A stretch of 64,000 nucleotides of DNA, from positions 3,472,001-3,536,000 of the forward strand of contig OZ243926.1 in the NCBI GenBank assembly GCA_965213765.1, in the 5' to 3' direction. The DNA comes from JAJDXO01 sp965213765 (GTDB lineage Bacteria > Pseudomonadota > Alphaproteobacteria > Rhodospirillales > UBA2165). The position numbers and the translations under genes are program-made. Of this stretch, positions 43,022 to 52,517 are shown one piece after another. The notes beneath the pieces were generated by a model. It was not told the origin of the DNA. It made no database searches and was given only the letters and a program-made list of their open reading frames with translations. Position 1 is the stretch's first letter. Each line of letters begins with the position of its first letter.

Positions 43022-43954
43022 ATGAAAATCCTCACCTGCAACAGCAACCGTCCTCTTGCCGAAGCCATATCCGCCTGCCTGAATCTGCCGCTGACCAAGG
43101 CCAGCATCCGGCGCTTTTCGGATATGGAGGTCTTCGTCGAGATCAACGAGAACGTTCGCGGCGAGGACGTCTTCGTCATTCAGTCGACCTCTTATCCGGC
43201 CAACGACAATCTGATGGAGCTGTTGGTTACCCTGGACGCGCTCCGGCGCGGATCGGCCCGGCGCGTAACGGCGGTGGTGCCTTATTTCGGCTATGCCCGC
43301 CAGGACCGGAAATCGAGCCCCCGTTCGCCGATCTCGGCCAAGCTGGTGGCCAACCTGATCACCATCGCCGGTGCCGACCGGCTGCTGACCCTCGATCTTC
43401 ATGCCGGCCAAATCCAGGGCTTCTTCGATATTCCCGTCGACAATCTTTATGCCGAGCCGGTGTTTACCAAGGACATTCGCGACCGGTTCGACAACAACCA
43501 CACCATGGTGGTATCGCCCGATGTCGGCGGTGTGGTCCGGGCGCGGGCCATTGCCAAGCGCATCGACGCCGATCTGGCGATCATCGACAAGCGGCGCGAG
43601 CGGGCCGGCGAATCCGAGGTGGTGAACATTATCGGCGACGTGAAGGACCGGCGCTGCATTTTGATCGACGATATCGTCGATTCGGCGGGCACTCTGTGCA
43701 ACGCGGCTCAGGCGCTCAAGGACGCGGGCGCGGACTCGGTCACTGCCTACGTGACCCACGGCGTGTTGTCCGGCGGGGCAGTGGCGCGGGTTTCGTCTTC
43801 GCCGATGGAGACCCTGGTGAGCACCGACAGCATCATGGCGACCGAGGCCGTGCGGGTTGCGCACAACATCAGCCAGCTGACAATTGCACCGCTGATGGCC
43901 GAGGCGATCCGGCGGATTTCGGACGAGCATTCGGTCTCCTCGCTATTTGACTAA
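43022..43954 (+). CDS. prs: Ribose-phosphate pyrophosphokinase
   Basis: Prs makes phosphoribosyl pyrophosphate from ribose 5-phosphate and ATP for nucleotide, His and Trp synthesis. The 310-residue protein has FSDMEVFVEINENVRGEDV, VVPYFGYARQDRKSSPRSP, the histidine segment LDLHAGQIQGFF, and the PRPP loop ILIDDIVDSAGTLCNAA. It heads the conserved prs-rplY-pth-ychF block. Confidence 0.97.
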   Translation: MKILTCNSNRPLAEAISACLNLPLTKASIRRFSDMEVFVEINENVRGEDVFVIQSTSYPANDNLMELLVTLDALRRGSARRVTAVVPYFGYARQDRKSSPRSPISAKLVANLITIAGADRLLTLDLHAGQIQGFFDIPVDNLYAEPVFTKDIRDRFDNNHTMVVSPDVGGVVRARAIAKRIDADLAIIDKRRERAGESEVVNIIGDVKDRRCILIDDIVDSAGTLCNAAQALKDAGADSVTAYVTHGVLSGGAVARVSSSPMETLVSTDSIMATEAVRVAHNISQLTIAPLMAEAIRRISDEHSVSSLFD

Positions 43955-44037
43955 TCCCCGTTAAACCACTAAAACGCGGCACTTTCCCGGCGGCGGCACC
44001 CCTGGAGGCCGCCGCATTTGATTGAGGAGCACGACAC

Positions 44038-44730
44038 ATGGCTGACGTTTCGACGTTAAATGCCGAACAGCGTGACCGGGCCGGCAAGGGGGTGGCACGG
44101 GCGCATCGGCGCGAGGGCCGCATTCCGGCGGTCATTTACGGCAACAAGATGGAACCGGTGATGATTTCCATGGATGGGCGGGAGCTTTCGAAGCAGCTCT
44201 CCCAGACCGGATTCTTCACCCGGGTTTTCGAGATCAAGGTGAACGGCGAGAGCCACGAGGTGCTGGCCCGTGACCTCCAGGTCGACCCCGTGACCGACCG
44301 TCCCCTTCACGTGGATTTCCTGCGCTTCGGCGCCGATACCAAGATCGCGGTGGAAGTGCCCTGCGCCTTTCTCAACGAGGACGATTCACCGGGCCTCAGG
44401 CGAGGCGGCGTGCTGAACATCGTCCGCCGCGAGGTTGAATTGCTGTGCTCGCCGCTGAACATTCCGCAGGAACTGACATTCGACCTCACCGGTCTCGACA
44501 TCGGTGATTCGATCCACATCAGGGACATCGAGATGCCCGACGGTGTGACCCCGACGGTGACCGACCGTGACTTCACGGTGGCCACCATCGCCGCCCCGAC
44601 CATCCAGGTCGAGGAAGAGCCCGAAGAGGATGAAGAAGGCCTCGAGGGTGAAGAGGGCGAAGAGGGCGTCGAAGGCGAAGAGGGCGAGGAGAGCGGCGGC
44701 GAAGAAGAGTCGGACGGCGGCGAAGAGTAA
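44038..44730 (+). CDS. rplY: Ribosomal protein L25 (Ctc type) with acidic tail
   Basis: L25 binds 5S rRNA in the large ribosomal subunit. The 230-residue protein has the L25 domain (VARAHRREGRIPAVIYG, then LQVDPVTDRPLHVDFLRF) and the TL5/Ctc C-terminal beta domain (LTGLDIGDSIHIRDIEMPDG). The last 38 residues are almost only Glu and Gly with a few Asp and Ser, in GEEGEE repeats. Acidic tails occur in alphaproteobacterial L25, though this one is long. Confidence 0.95.
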   Translation: MADVSTLNAEQRDRAGKGVARAHRREGRIPAVIYGNKMEPVMISMDGRELSKQLSQTGFFTRVFEIKVNGESHEVLARDLQVDPVTDRPLHVDFLRFGADTKIAVEVPCAFLNEDDSPGLRRGGVLNIVRREVELLCSPLNIPQELTFDLTGLDIGDSIHIRDIEMPDGVTPTVTDRDFTVATIAAPTIQVEEEPEEDEEGLEGEEGEEGVEGEEGEESGGEEESDGGEE

Positions 44731-44789
44731 TTTGAAGCCTGATCCGGCGTTTTTCTGGCGCCCGCCAGCGCGGGCCGCGGGAGGCAGCC

Positions 44790-45410
44790 ATGCTGCTCTT
44801 GGTCGGTCTCGGCAATCCCGGGACCAAGTACGAGAACAACCGGCACAATGTCGGTTTCATGGCCGTGGACGCGCTGCACGACCGCTACGGCAAGGGTCCT
44901 TATCGCTCAAAATTCGGCGGCCATCTGGCCGAGGCCGAGATCGGCGGCGAGAAAGTCCATCTGTTCAAGCCGGCCACCTACATGAACGCATCGGGCCGGG
45001 CGGTGCGCGGCGTCACCCGGTTCTTCAAGATCAAGAACAAGGACGTGACGGTGCTCTACGACGAACTCGACCTGGTTTCGGGAAAGATCAGGGTCAAGCG
45101 GGGCGGCGGCGCGGCCGGTCACAATGGCATCAGGAGCATCAGCGCCAATATCGGTCCGGAGTTCAGGCGGGTGCGGATCGGGATCGGCCACCCCGGCGAC
45201 AAGGACCGGGTGACCGGCCATGTGCTGGGGAACTTCACTAAGGCCGACCGGGGCTGGCTGAACGACATGCTGATGGCCATCGTCCAGGCGGCGCCGGTGC
45301 TGGTGGAGGGCGATGACGCGCGCTTTATGTCCGACGTGGCGCTGATCACCAATCCGACAAAGGAAAAATCGAAACCCGACAACGAAAAGATGGCAAAGGA
45401 AAAAGACTAG
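44790..45410 (+). CDS. pth: Peptidyl-tRNA hydrolase
   Basis: Pth releases peptides from peptidyl-tRNAs that drop off ribosomes. The 206-residue protein has LLVGLGNPGTKYENNRHNVG (Asn and catalytic His), FKPATYMNASGRAV, LYDELDLVSGKIRVK and GGGAAGHNGIRSI. The C-terminus has a short Lys-rich tail. The ychF ATG follows the stop codon directly. Confidence 0.97.
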   Translation: MLLLVGLGNPGTKYENNRHNVGFMAVDALHDRYGKGPYRSKFGGHLAEAEIGGEKVHLFKPATYMNASGRAVRGVTRFFKIKNKDVTVLYDELDLVSGKIRVKRGGGAAGHNGIRSISANIGPEFRRVRIGIGHPGDKDRVTGHVLGNFTKADRGWLNDMLMAIVQAAPVLVEGDDARFMSDVALITNPTKEKSKPDNEKMAKEKD

Positions 45411-46508
45411 ATGGGTTTCACCTGCGGCATCGTCGGCCTGCCCAATGTCGGCAAGTCGACCCTGTTTAACGCCCTCACCGCCACCGCGCACGCCGAGACG
45501 GCCAACTATCCGTTTTGCACCATCGAGCCCAATTCGGGCCGGGTGAACGTGCCCGACCCGCGCCTCGACCGGATTGCCGAAACCGCCGCCGCGGAGAGGG
45601 TGGTGCCTACCCAGCTGGAGTTCGTCGATATCGCCGGCCTGGTCGAAGGCGCCTCCGAGGGCGAGGGGCTCGGCAACCAGTTCCTCGGCAACATCCGGGA
45701 AGTGGACGCCATCCTCCATGTGGTCCGGTGCTTCGCCGACGATGACATCTCGCACGTTTCCGGCGATATCGATCCCTTGGGCGACATCGAGACGGTGGAA
45801 ACGGAGTTGATGCTGTCCGATCTGGAAAGCCTGGAACGCCGCCGCGAGCCGCTGGTCAAGAAATCCCGGGGACCGGACAAGGAGGCCAAGGCGCAGCTCG
45901 AACTGGTCGATCGGACGCTCGACCTATTGCGCGGCGGCAAGCCGGCACGCGCGCTTCAAGTGGGAGAAAACGAAGCCAAGGCATTCCGGATGCTGCAGCT
46001 CTTGACCTCGAAACCGGTGCTCTACGTCTGCAATGTCGAAGAGGATGCCGCGGCCGGGGGGAACGGCTATTCGGCCAAGGTCGCCGGGCACGCCGCCACA
46101 ATCGGCGCCGGTACGGTCGTCATTTCGGCCAAGATCGAGGCTGACGTGTCGCAATTGGCCGGGGACGAGAAGCGGGAGTTTCTGGAAGCCATCGGCCTGG
46201 AGGAGACCGGCCTCGCCCGGCTCATCCGGGCGGGCTACGAATTGCTGGGCCTGATTACCTTTTTCACCGCCGGGCCCAACGAGGCCCGCGCCTGGACCGT
46301 GACCGCCGGTACCCGCGCCCGGGACGCGGCGGGCGCCGTTCACACCGATTTCGCCCGCGGCTTCATCGCCGCCGAGACCATCGATCTGGACGACTATTTG
46401 TCGCTCGGCGGCGAGCAGCCGGCCAAGGATGCGGGCAAAATGCGTCAGGAGGGCCGCGACTATATCGTCGAGGACGCCGACATCATCCTGTTCCGGTTTA
46501 ACGTCTAA
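45411..46508 (+). CDS. ychF: Redox-regulated ATPase/GTPase YchF (Obg family)
   Basis: The 365-residue P-loop protein has GIVGLPNVGKSTLFNAL (G1), the switch region ANYPFCTIEPNSG, FVDIAGLVEGASEGEGLGN (G3), a VLYVCNVEED segment replacing the usual NKxD (as in YchF, which prefers ATP), and a C-terminal TGS domain (TAGTRARDAAGAVHTDFARG). It probably acts on the ribosome. Its end overlaps the convergent lysE-type gene by four bases. Confidence 0.97.
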   Translation: MGFTCGIVGLPNVGKSTLFNALTATAHAETANYPFCTIEPNSGRVNVPDPRLDRIAETAAAERVVPTQLEFVDIAGLVEGASEGEGLGNQFLGNIREVDAILHVVRCFADDDISHVSGDIDPLGDIETVETELMLSDLESLERRREPLVKKSRGPDKEAKAQLELVDRTLDLLRGGKPARALQVGENEAKAFRMLQLLTSKPVLYVCNVEEDAAAGGNGYSAKVAGHAATIGAGTVVISAKIEADVSQLAGDEKREFLEAIGLEETGLARLIRAGYELLGLITFFTAGPNEARAWTVTAGTRARDAAGAVHTDFARGFIAAETIDLDDYLSLGGEQPAKDAGKMRQEGRDYIVEDADIILFRFNV

Positions 46509-47137
46509 ATCACGTGGGTCCAGATTATCCCGGCGGCGAGCGCCACCAGGATCAGCCCGGTGATCACTGAAATCCCCTTGGCGACCGACGGTGCCGCCAG
46601 CCAGCGGCGCATCCGCTCGGCGGCGGCCACCAGCGCCGTCTGCCAGACGATGTTGGCGGCGATGTAGGCGGCGCCGAGGACCGCGAGCTGGGCCGCTATA
46701 TTGCCCTTCTCGACCACCACGAAGCCCGGCATCAGGGCCAGGAACAGCAGGATGACCTTGGGGTTGAAGACATTGCTCATCAGCGCGTCCCGCCACGCCT
46801 TGTGGATGCCGACCGGGGGACCGTCGCCGGTCAGCCCCAATCCGCTGCCGCCGGCACGCAGGGCCTGGTAACCAAGGAACGCGATGTAGGCGGCGCCGGC
46901 GATGGCGACGCCTTTGAACAGCACCGGCGAGGCGGCGACGATGACCGATAGCCCCGCCGCCGCGGCGACCGTGTGGATGGCGAGGCCGAGCTGGACGCCG
47001 GCCATGGTGGCCATGCCGATCCGCCCGCCGGACGTCATGGTGTAGCGGATGATCAGCACCGTGTCGGGCCCCGGCGAGATGACGATGGCCGAGGCGGTGA
47101 TGAGAAACGCGATCAAAATGGCGGGATCGACAGGCAT
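46505..47137 (-). CDS. LysE/RhtB-family amino acid exporter
   Basis: The 210-residue inner-membrane exporter has five to six hydrophobic helices and the RhtB signature ISPGPDTVLIIRYTMTSG near the start, followed by GRIGMATMAGVQLGL and NVFNPKVILLFLALMPGF. MPVDPAILIAF is the start that places the first helix correctly. The exported compound is unknown. It diverges from the first MetE-like gene with a 92-bp spacer. Confidence 0.92.
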   Translation of the reverse strand: MPVDPAILIAFLITASAIVISPGPDTVLIIRYTMTSGGRIGMATMAGVQLGLAIHTVAAAAGLSVIVAASPVLFKGVAIAGAAYIAFLGYQALRAGGSGLGLTGDGPPVGIHKAWRDALMSNVFNPKVILLFLALMPGFVVVEKGNIAAQLAVLGAAYIAANIVWQTALVAAAERMRRWLAAPSVAKGISVITGLILVALAAGIIWTHVI

Positions 47138-47229
47138 GATCCCGCCAGTAGGCGGCGGTTTGGGTTTAGTCAAGCGCCTGCGGGGGGTAACATGATCCCC
47201 AACCAACGTGCCGAGCAGGGAGAACCGAC

Positions 47230-48369
47230 ATGGCCGCCAGAAACAAACCCCCGTACCGTGCCGATCATGTGGGATCGCTGCTGCGCCCCGATGCGCTGTT
47301 GATCTCGCGCAACAAGTGGCACGATGGGGAAATCAGCCTCGACCTGCTGCGCGAACACGAAGACGCCTGCATCAAGGAAGCGGTCAAGTTGCAGGAGGAT
47401 GTGGGTTTGACGGCCGTCACCGACGGCGAGTACCGGCGTGCCAGCTTCCACGTCGATTTCATCCAGAAGGTCATCAACATCGACGCGCCGTGGGATTTCG
47501 AACGGGCGGTGTCGGTCTCCGATGAAAACAAGGAGCATGAAGCCAGGGATGAAGCCAAGGCGACCCCCTTCGTGCCCAAGGTGGTCGGCAAGATGGCGCT
47601 GCCCGAGGGCGGCATCGAGGTGGAAAATTACAAGTTCACCTCGTCGCTCACCGATCATCCGGTGAAGGTCACCCTGCCGTCGCCGACGATGACCCATTTC
47701 CGGGGCGGCCGCGATGCCATCGACAAGGAGGCCTATCCCGAGCTCGGCACCTTCTTCGCCGACCTTTCCAGGCTTTACCGCGAGGAGTTGGCGCTCCTGG
47801 CCGAAGCCGGCTGCCGCTACGTCCAGTTCGACGACACCAATCTGGCTTTTCTCTGCGATGAGAAAATGCGACGGGGTGCGATCGACCGGGGCGAGGATCC
47901 GGACGAATTGCCGGCGACCTATGCGGCGCTGATCAATGATTCCATCCGCGACCGCCATCCCGACATGGCTGTCTGCATCCACCTCTGCCGGGGGAACGCC
48001 AAGAGCCAGTGGTTCGCCTCCGGCGGCTACGAACCGGTGGCCGAGAAGATGTTCAATCTCACCGACGTGGACGGATTTTTCCTCGAGTATGACGATGAGC
48101 GCTCGGGCGGCTTCGAGCCGCTGCGCTTCGTGCCCGAGGGCAAGCAGGTGGTGCTTGGCCTGGTGACCACCAAACGCTCGGATTTGGAGAGCAAGGACGA
48201 GTTGAAGGCGCGGATCGAGGAGGCGTCCAAATACGTCGATGCCGATCAGCTTTGCCTCAGCCCCCAGTGCGGGTTTTCCTCCAACGCCGTCGGCAATCTG
48301 GTGACGGTCAATGACGAAATCGCCAAGTTCCGGCTGATCATCGAGACCGCGGAGGAGGTCTGGGGCTGA
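47230..48369 (+). CDS. MetE-like zinc methyl/alkyltransferase A (short, C-terminal-domain type)
   Basis: The 379-residue protein corresponds to the catalytic C-terminal half of cobalamin-independent methionine synthase; full MetE has about 750 residues. The N-terminal RADHVGSLLRP and VTDGEYRRASF are family motifs. Zinc ligands are His251 and Cys253 in CIHLCRGN, Glu286 in FFLEYDDERSGG and Cys347 in SPQCGFSS; the Glu-Cys spacing of 61 equals that of E. coli MetE. Short relatives include YxjG-type proteins and epoxyalkane:coenzyme M transferase, so the methyl or alkyl donor and thiol acceptor are open. AGGGAG precedes the start. Copy D (58463) is its closest relative here. Confidence 0.88.
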   Translation: MAARNKPPYRADHVGSLLRPDALLISRNKWHDGEISLDLLREHEDACIKEAVKLQEDVGLTAVTDGEYRRASFHVDFIQKVINIDAPWDFERAVSVSDENKEHEARDEAKATPFVPKVVGKMALPEGGIEVENYKFTSSLTDHPVKVTLPSPTMTHFRGGRDAIDKEAYPELGTFFADLSRLYREELALLAEAGCRYVQFDDTNLAFLCDEKMRRGAIDRGEDPDELPATYAALINDSIRDRHPDMAVCIHLCRGNAKSQWFASGGYEPVAEKMFNLTDVDGFFLEYDDERSGGFEPLRFVPEGKQVVLGLVTTKRSDLESKDELKARIEEASKYVDADQLCLSPQCGFSSNAVGNLVTVNDEIAKFRLIIETAEEVWG

Positions 48370-48581
48370 ATCACCCTCACCCCAACCCTCTCTTCAAGGG
48401 AGAGGGATGCGAGCCGAATCCCGTCGCCCCCTTCAGGGGGAGAGGGTTAGGGTGAGGGGGGCCTCCGTGTCCGCCCGGTCTCCAGAGGAAACCGGATTCG
48501 CATGGCGGTTCCGCGACGCCGAAGCGGCCTTTGGCTGCGAAGGCCGGAAGGGGGGGGGAGCCGGAGCGGCGCGCTTCGACA
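48370..48581. repeat. REP/BIME-like palindromic repeat
   Basis: The outer arms are CCCTCACCCCAACCCTCTC (48374-48392) and GAGAGGGTTAGGGTGAGGG (48440-48458), pairing at 18 of 19 positions, with smaller hairpins inside (CCTCTC...GAGAGG and CCCCCTTCAGGGGG). It lies between the convergent ends of the MetE-like gene A and the amidohydrolase gene. The rest, to 48581, shows no gene. Confidence 0.75.
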
Positions 48582-49937
48582 CTAGGCGGCTAACGTCAGC
48601 CCCTTCAAAATCTTTCGACCCGAGCGGGCGAGGAGGGCCTTCTTCTCCTCGAGCCTGCGGTATTTGAGCTTGCCGTTCGCCTTCATCACCCGGCCGGCGA
48701 CGAGGACCGTGTCGACGTTGGAGCCGTTGGCGTGGAAGACAACGCTCTCGACCGGGTCATGCACCGGGAACATGTTCAGATCGTTGCCGTTGATCAAAAT
48801 AATGTCGGCCTGCTTGCCGGGTTTGAGCGAGCCGACCCGCTTGTCGATGCCCAGCGACTTGGCCGCATCGATGGTCGCCCAGCGGAGCGCCTCGATCGGC
48901 TTGATGGAGAGGGTCTGCGCCGGCGCCTTGGTGCGCTTGGCGGTCGCCCGGTTGTCGATGTTGCGCTGGCTTTGCAGCGTCATTCGCATGACGGTGAACA
49001 TGTCGCCGGAGATGTTGCTCTCCACATCGACGCCCACCGAGAGCAGCCCGCCGTAGTCGCGCACCCGCCCGGTGAGCGGCGCGCCGTGGCCCATCTGCAG
49101 TTCGACCTCGGGCGTCACGGTGACCGATGCGCCGGTATCCAGGATCAGTTTGAGCTCGGCGTCGGACAGGTAAACCCCGTGAACCAGGTTGTGCCGCTTG
49201 TCCAGAAGTCCCGCCTTGGCGAGCTTCCCGTACCCGTCCTTGTTCATCCGGTTCGGTGCGCCCCAGACATGGGCGCTGACCAGCAGGTTGAACTCCTTGG
49301 CGAGCTCGAAGTCATGCTTGGTCACTTCCCAGGTGGAAAAATCGGGGCCGAGCACCGCCATCCCCAAGGTGATCAGCTGATCGTCCGAGGCGAAGGGGCC
49401 TTTCCGCAAGCGCTCGATCTCGGATCGGGGGTGCGGGATATGGGTATATGGCGTCTGGTTCTTCTCGGCGTCCGGCTTGGGCGAGCCATGACCGAACACC
49501 GCCCGGATGCCTGATTCCCGCAAGCCCTCGATGGCCGCGTCGGTGTGCCCGGGGGTGGCGTTGTTGTGGCACCAATCGAAGATGGTCGTCGCGCCGTTGC
49601 CGATCTGATTGAGCGCCCCCACCAGATTGCCGAGATAGGTGTCGTTGGCGGTGTAGCGGGGCGCGATGGCGGCGTGCATATGATGGAGGTATTCAGGGAT
49701 CGACCAGTTGCCGGCAACCCCCCGGATGCCCGTCTGCCAGGTATGCAGGTGCGCGTTGACGAAGCCCGGCATGGCGATCATGCCTGCGGCATCGATGACC
49801 TTGGCTCCGGGCGACCGGACGGTCCCGCCGATCTTCTCGATCTTGTCGCCGTTGATCAGGATATCGCCCTTGGCGAGGTTGTTGATGCCGCGGTCCATGG
49901 AAATGACGGCCGCACCCTTGATCAACGTCTTGGACAT
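48582..49937 (-). CDS. Amidohydrolase of the AtzA/TrzN/MtaD group
   Basis: The 451-residue protein belongs to the metal-dependent amidohydrolases that deaminate or dechlorinate N-heterocycles (triazines, adenosine derivatives). It has GMIAMPGFVNAHLHTWQTG (HxH metal motif), LVSAHVWGAPNRM, LVHGVYLSDAELKLI and a C-terminal SLKPGKQADIILINGNDL. The later Asp position reads LSVGVDVESNISGDMFTVMR. The substrate is unknown. It is convergent with MetE-like A and divergent from the VOC gene. Confidence 0.87.
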   Translation of the reverse strand: MSKTLIKGAAVISMDRGINNLAKGDILINGDKIEKIGGTVRSPGAKVIDAAGMIAMPGFVNAHLHTWQTGIRGVAGNWSIPEYLHHMHAAIAPRYTANDTYLGNLVGALNQIGNGATTIFDWCHNNATPGHTDAAIEGLRESGIRAVFGHGSPKPDAEKNQTPYTHIPHPRSEIERLRKGPFASDDQLITLGMAVLGPDFSTWEVTKHDFELAKEFNLLVSAHVWGAPNRMNKDGYGKLAKAGLLDKRHNLVHGVYLSDAELKLILDTGASVTVTPEVELQMGHGAPLTGRVRDYGGLLSVGVDVESNISGDMFTVMRMTLQSQRNIDNRATAKRTKAPAQTLSIKPIEALRWATIDAAKSLGIDKRVGSLKPGKQADIILINGNDLNMFPVHDPVESVVFHANGSNVDTVLVAGRVMKANGKLKYRRLEEKKALLARSGRKILKGLTLAA

Positions 49938-50061
49938 AACCCGGCGCTCCCTGAAATTCGTTGGTTATCATCTAGGATTGATGTTGGCGGCAGCGTTGGG
50001 CTACCCTTGCAGCCAACAAATCACGCGCCCGCAGGGAGGGCAAGTACGAAGGGAGAACGTC

Positions 50062-50544
50062 ATGCCGGACTCGGTCTTGAATCTGAATTTCCTGTCCCAC
50101 GGGACACTCGAATCCCGCGATCTGGATAAGATCCGTGAGTTTTACGAGAAGTTCCTGGGGCTCGAGGTGATCCGGACCAGCAACATTTCGCTGCTCATCA
50201 GGCTGGGCGGACCCAACACCATTGCCGTCGTCCAAAACGCCAAGAAGCCGGACATGCCGTTCCTCAATCACAACGGCCTCGACGTGGAGACCCGGGAAGA
50301 GGTGGATGCGGCCTATGAGTTGACGGTCCGGCATCAGGAGGAGTGGGGCATTTCACAGCTCCGCAAGCCCAGGCTGCAGCACGGCACCTACTCGTTCTTC
50401 TTCAAGGACATGGACGACAATTGGTGGGAAATCCTCACCAATCCCAAGGATGGGTACTCCTGGCTGTTCGAGAAGGGTGATCAGAAAGGCCGCGGCCATC
50501 TGGACGACGAATTCGACCGCCCGGGAATGAGCGCCGCCGAGTAG
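50062..50544 (+). CDS. VOC-superfamily (glyoxalase/dioxygenase fold) protein
   Basis: The 160-residue protein starts at ATG 50062 after GGGAG. The fold is shown by LNFLSHGTLESRDLDKIREF, then YEKFLGLEVIRTS, and the C-terminal metal-type strand TYSFFFKDMDDNWWEILTNP (Glu in WWEIL). Such proteins include glyoxalases, fosfomycin enzymes and extradiol dioxygenases, so the reaction cannot be assigned. It converges on the TRAP transporter gene with a 3-bp gap. Confidence 0.8.
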   Translation: MPDSVLNLNFLSHGTLESRDLDKIREFYEKFLGLEVIRTSNISLLIRLGGPNTIAVVQNAKKPDMPFLNHNGLDVETREEVDAAYELTVRHQEEWGISQLRKPRLQHGTYSFFFKDMDDNWWEILTNPKDGYSWLFEKGDQKGRGHLDDEFDRPGMSAAE

Positions 50545-50547
50545 CCG

Positions 50548-52515
50548 TCAGAGCCAGACCGTCGACAGGATCGGGAACATGATCAGGATGATGGTGACGA
50601 ACAACATCATGATCACGTAGGGGAAGGCGCCGGCGAAGATCTGATTGAGCGTCACCGTCGCGTCTTCGATGGTACTTCGCACCACATAGACGGCGATACC
50701 GAAGGGCGGCGTCAGCAATCCCATCTCGACCGCGATCACGGTGACGATCCCGAACCAAATCAGGTCGCCGCCGAAGGCGCTGACGATGGGCAGCACGATG
50801 GGCAGCAGGATCAGCATCATCGAGATGGAATCCAGGAACATCCCGAAAATGATCACCAGGATCACGTAAAGGACGAGGAACCCGGCGAATCCGAGATTTG
50901 CCCCGCCGATGATCTCGCCGAGGGACTGGGGAAAGCCGCTGAGCGCCAGCATCCGGCCATAGATGTTGGCCGCCAGGATCAGGAACAGAACGCTGACCGT
51001 GGTGTGGCCGGTCTCGACCAGCACGTTCCAAAGCTTCCGCCAGGTGAGCCGGCGCTTGAGCAGCGAAATCACCAGCGCGCCGGCGGCGCCGACGGCGCCG
51101 GCCTCCACCGGCGTGAAAAGTCCGCCATAGATGCCGCCCATGACGACGACGACCAGCAGCAGGATGGGCAGGATTTTCCAGAATGCGGTGGCGACGCTCT
51201 CGCCCTCTTCATCGTCGTCGTCCCTCGGCCGGCCGACGAAATCGGGGAAGAAGTGGGCCATGCCGACGATCGAAACCGCCATCACCAGCGCCAGGATGAT
51301 GCCGGGGATGATGGCGGCCAGGAACAGCAACCCGACCGACTGCTCGGCAACAAAGGAATATACGATCAGCAGCAGGCTCGGCGGGATCAGCATCCCCAGC
51401 ACCGACGACCCCGCCACCGTGCCTACGGCGAATTTCCGGGTGTAGCCGTGCGCCACCATGTGGGGTGTGGCGACCTTGGTGAACACGGCCGCCGAGGCGA
51501 TGGAGGAGCCGGTAATGGCCGCGAAAATGGCGTTGGCGAATACCGTCGCGACACCAAGGCCGCCCTTGACCTTTCTGAGCAGCCACCGGGCGACGTCGAA
51601 GGTGTCCTTGCCGATATCGGATTCGCTGATCACCAGGCCCATGAGCACGAACAGCGGCACCACGCCGAGGAAGAAGTTCCTCAGGAATTCGTTGGAGGCC
51701 AGCTTGACCGTGTTGATGGCGACGTTGGGGCCGCCCAACATGACCCAGATGCCGAAGAAGCCGAGGATGATCAAGGCAATGCCGATATGGATGCCCGTGA
51801 CGATCAGGACCAGCATGCCGACGATGGAAACGGCGCCGACGGTAACCTTGTCGAAGTCGGCTTCGAACATCCCCGCAATGGCGGCGATGACCGCGACGAC
51901 GATCAGCAGGTGAAGCCAACCGATTTTTTCGTCCGGTTGTTCGGCGCGGTGCCTGCGATAGGCGGCGACGGCATCCGACAGGTGTTCGAGCGTCAGCACA
52001 AAATACTTGATGGCGACCATGATGGCGCCGATGAGAATGATCAGCCTGAGCGGCCAGACCAGGATGGTGAATTCGTTCTCGACGCCGAATTTCAGGCTCG
52101 GCCAGACCTCTTCCAGCTTATCGACCGTGCCGAAGGCGATTAGGCCGAAGACGAACACCCCGGCCGCCGAAAAGACGGTGTGAAAGAGAGCGCCGACCAC
52201 CGGACGCTTCTCGGCCAGCGGGTCGATGTACATCTCGGCGCGTGCAAACCGTCCCACATGCAGCGAGTGGGCGAGTTGCAGGAACACGGAGCCGATAAGC
52301 GTGTAGGCGACCAGTTCCGCGACCCCCCGGATCGGGGCGTTAAACCAGCCGCGCGCGATGACGTCGGCGCAGATGAGGAACATGATGCCGAACACCCAGA
52401 TGGTGCCGGCACTGTTCATCCATGAGGCGATAAAGGTGACGAGATTGGCGAGGGGCCGGAGAAACCCCGGCGCCCCGCCGATCTCGGTCGTGATGGGACT
52501 CGGCGAGTCCGCCAA
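50548..52515 (-). CDS. Fused TRAP transporter permease (DctQ-DctM)
   Basis: The 655-residue inner-membrane protein joins the small permease (residues about 1-190, WVFGIMFLICADVIARGWFN, VGRFARAEMYIDPLAEKRP) to the large permease (residues about 220-655, FFLGVVPLFVLMGLVISES, ANAIFAAITGSSIASAA, GLLTPPFGIAVYVVR). TRAP transporters import organic acids and related compounds with a sodium or proton gradient. Fusion of the two permeases is known (SiaQM type). An acidic loop (DDDDEEGE) lies near residue 440. The dctP gene is 2 bp upstream. Confidence 0.92.
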   Translation of the reverse strand: MADSPSPITTEIGGAPGFLRPLANLVTFIASWMNSAGTIWVFGIMFLICADVIARGWFNAPIRGVAELVAYTLIGSVFLQLAHSLHVGRFARAEMYIDPLAEKRPVVGALFHTVFSAAGVFVFGLIAFGTVDKLEEVWPSLKFGVENEFTILVWPLRLIILIGAIMVAIKYFVLTLEHLSDAVAAYRRHRAEQPDEKIGWLHLLIVVAVIAAIAGMFEADFDKVTVGAVSIVGMLVLIVTGIHIGIALIILGFFGIWVMLGGPNVAINTVKLASNEFLRNFFLGVVPLFVLMGLVISESDIGKDTFDVARWLLRKVKGGLGVATVFANAIFAAITGSSIASAAVFTKVATPHMVAHGYTRKFAVGTVAGSSVLGMLIPPSLLLIVYSFVAEQSVGLLFLAAIIPGIILALVMAVSIVGMAHFFPDFVGRPRDDDDEEGESVATAFWKILPILLLVVVVMGGIYGGLFTPVEAGAVGAAGALVISLLKRRLTWRKLWNVLVETGHTTVSVLFLILAANIYGRMLALSGFPQSLGEIIGGANLGFAGFLVLYVILVIIFGMFLDSISMMLILLPIVLPIVSAFGGDLIWFGIVTVIAVEMGLLTPPFGIAVYVVRSTIEDATVTLNQIFAGAFPYVIMMLFVTIILIMFPILSTVWL

Positions 52516-52517
52516 GC

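Noticed and set aside
47138..47229. SAM, SAH or cobalamin riboswitch before MetE-like A
   Set aside because: The spacer is only 92 bp and no conserved core or pairing pattern was recognised.
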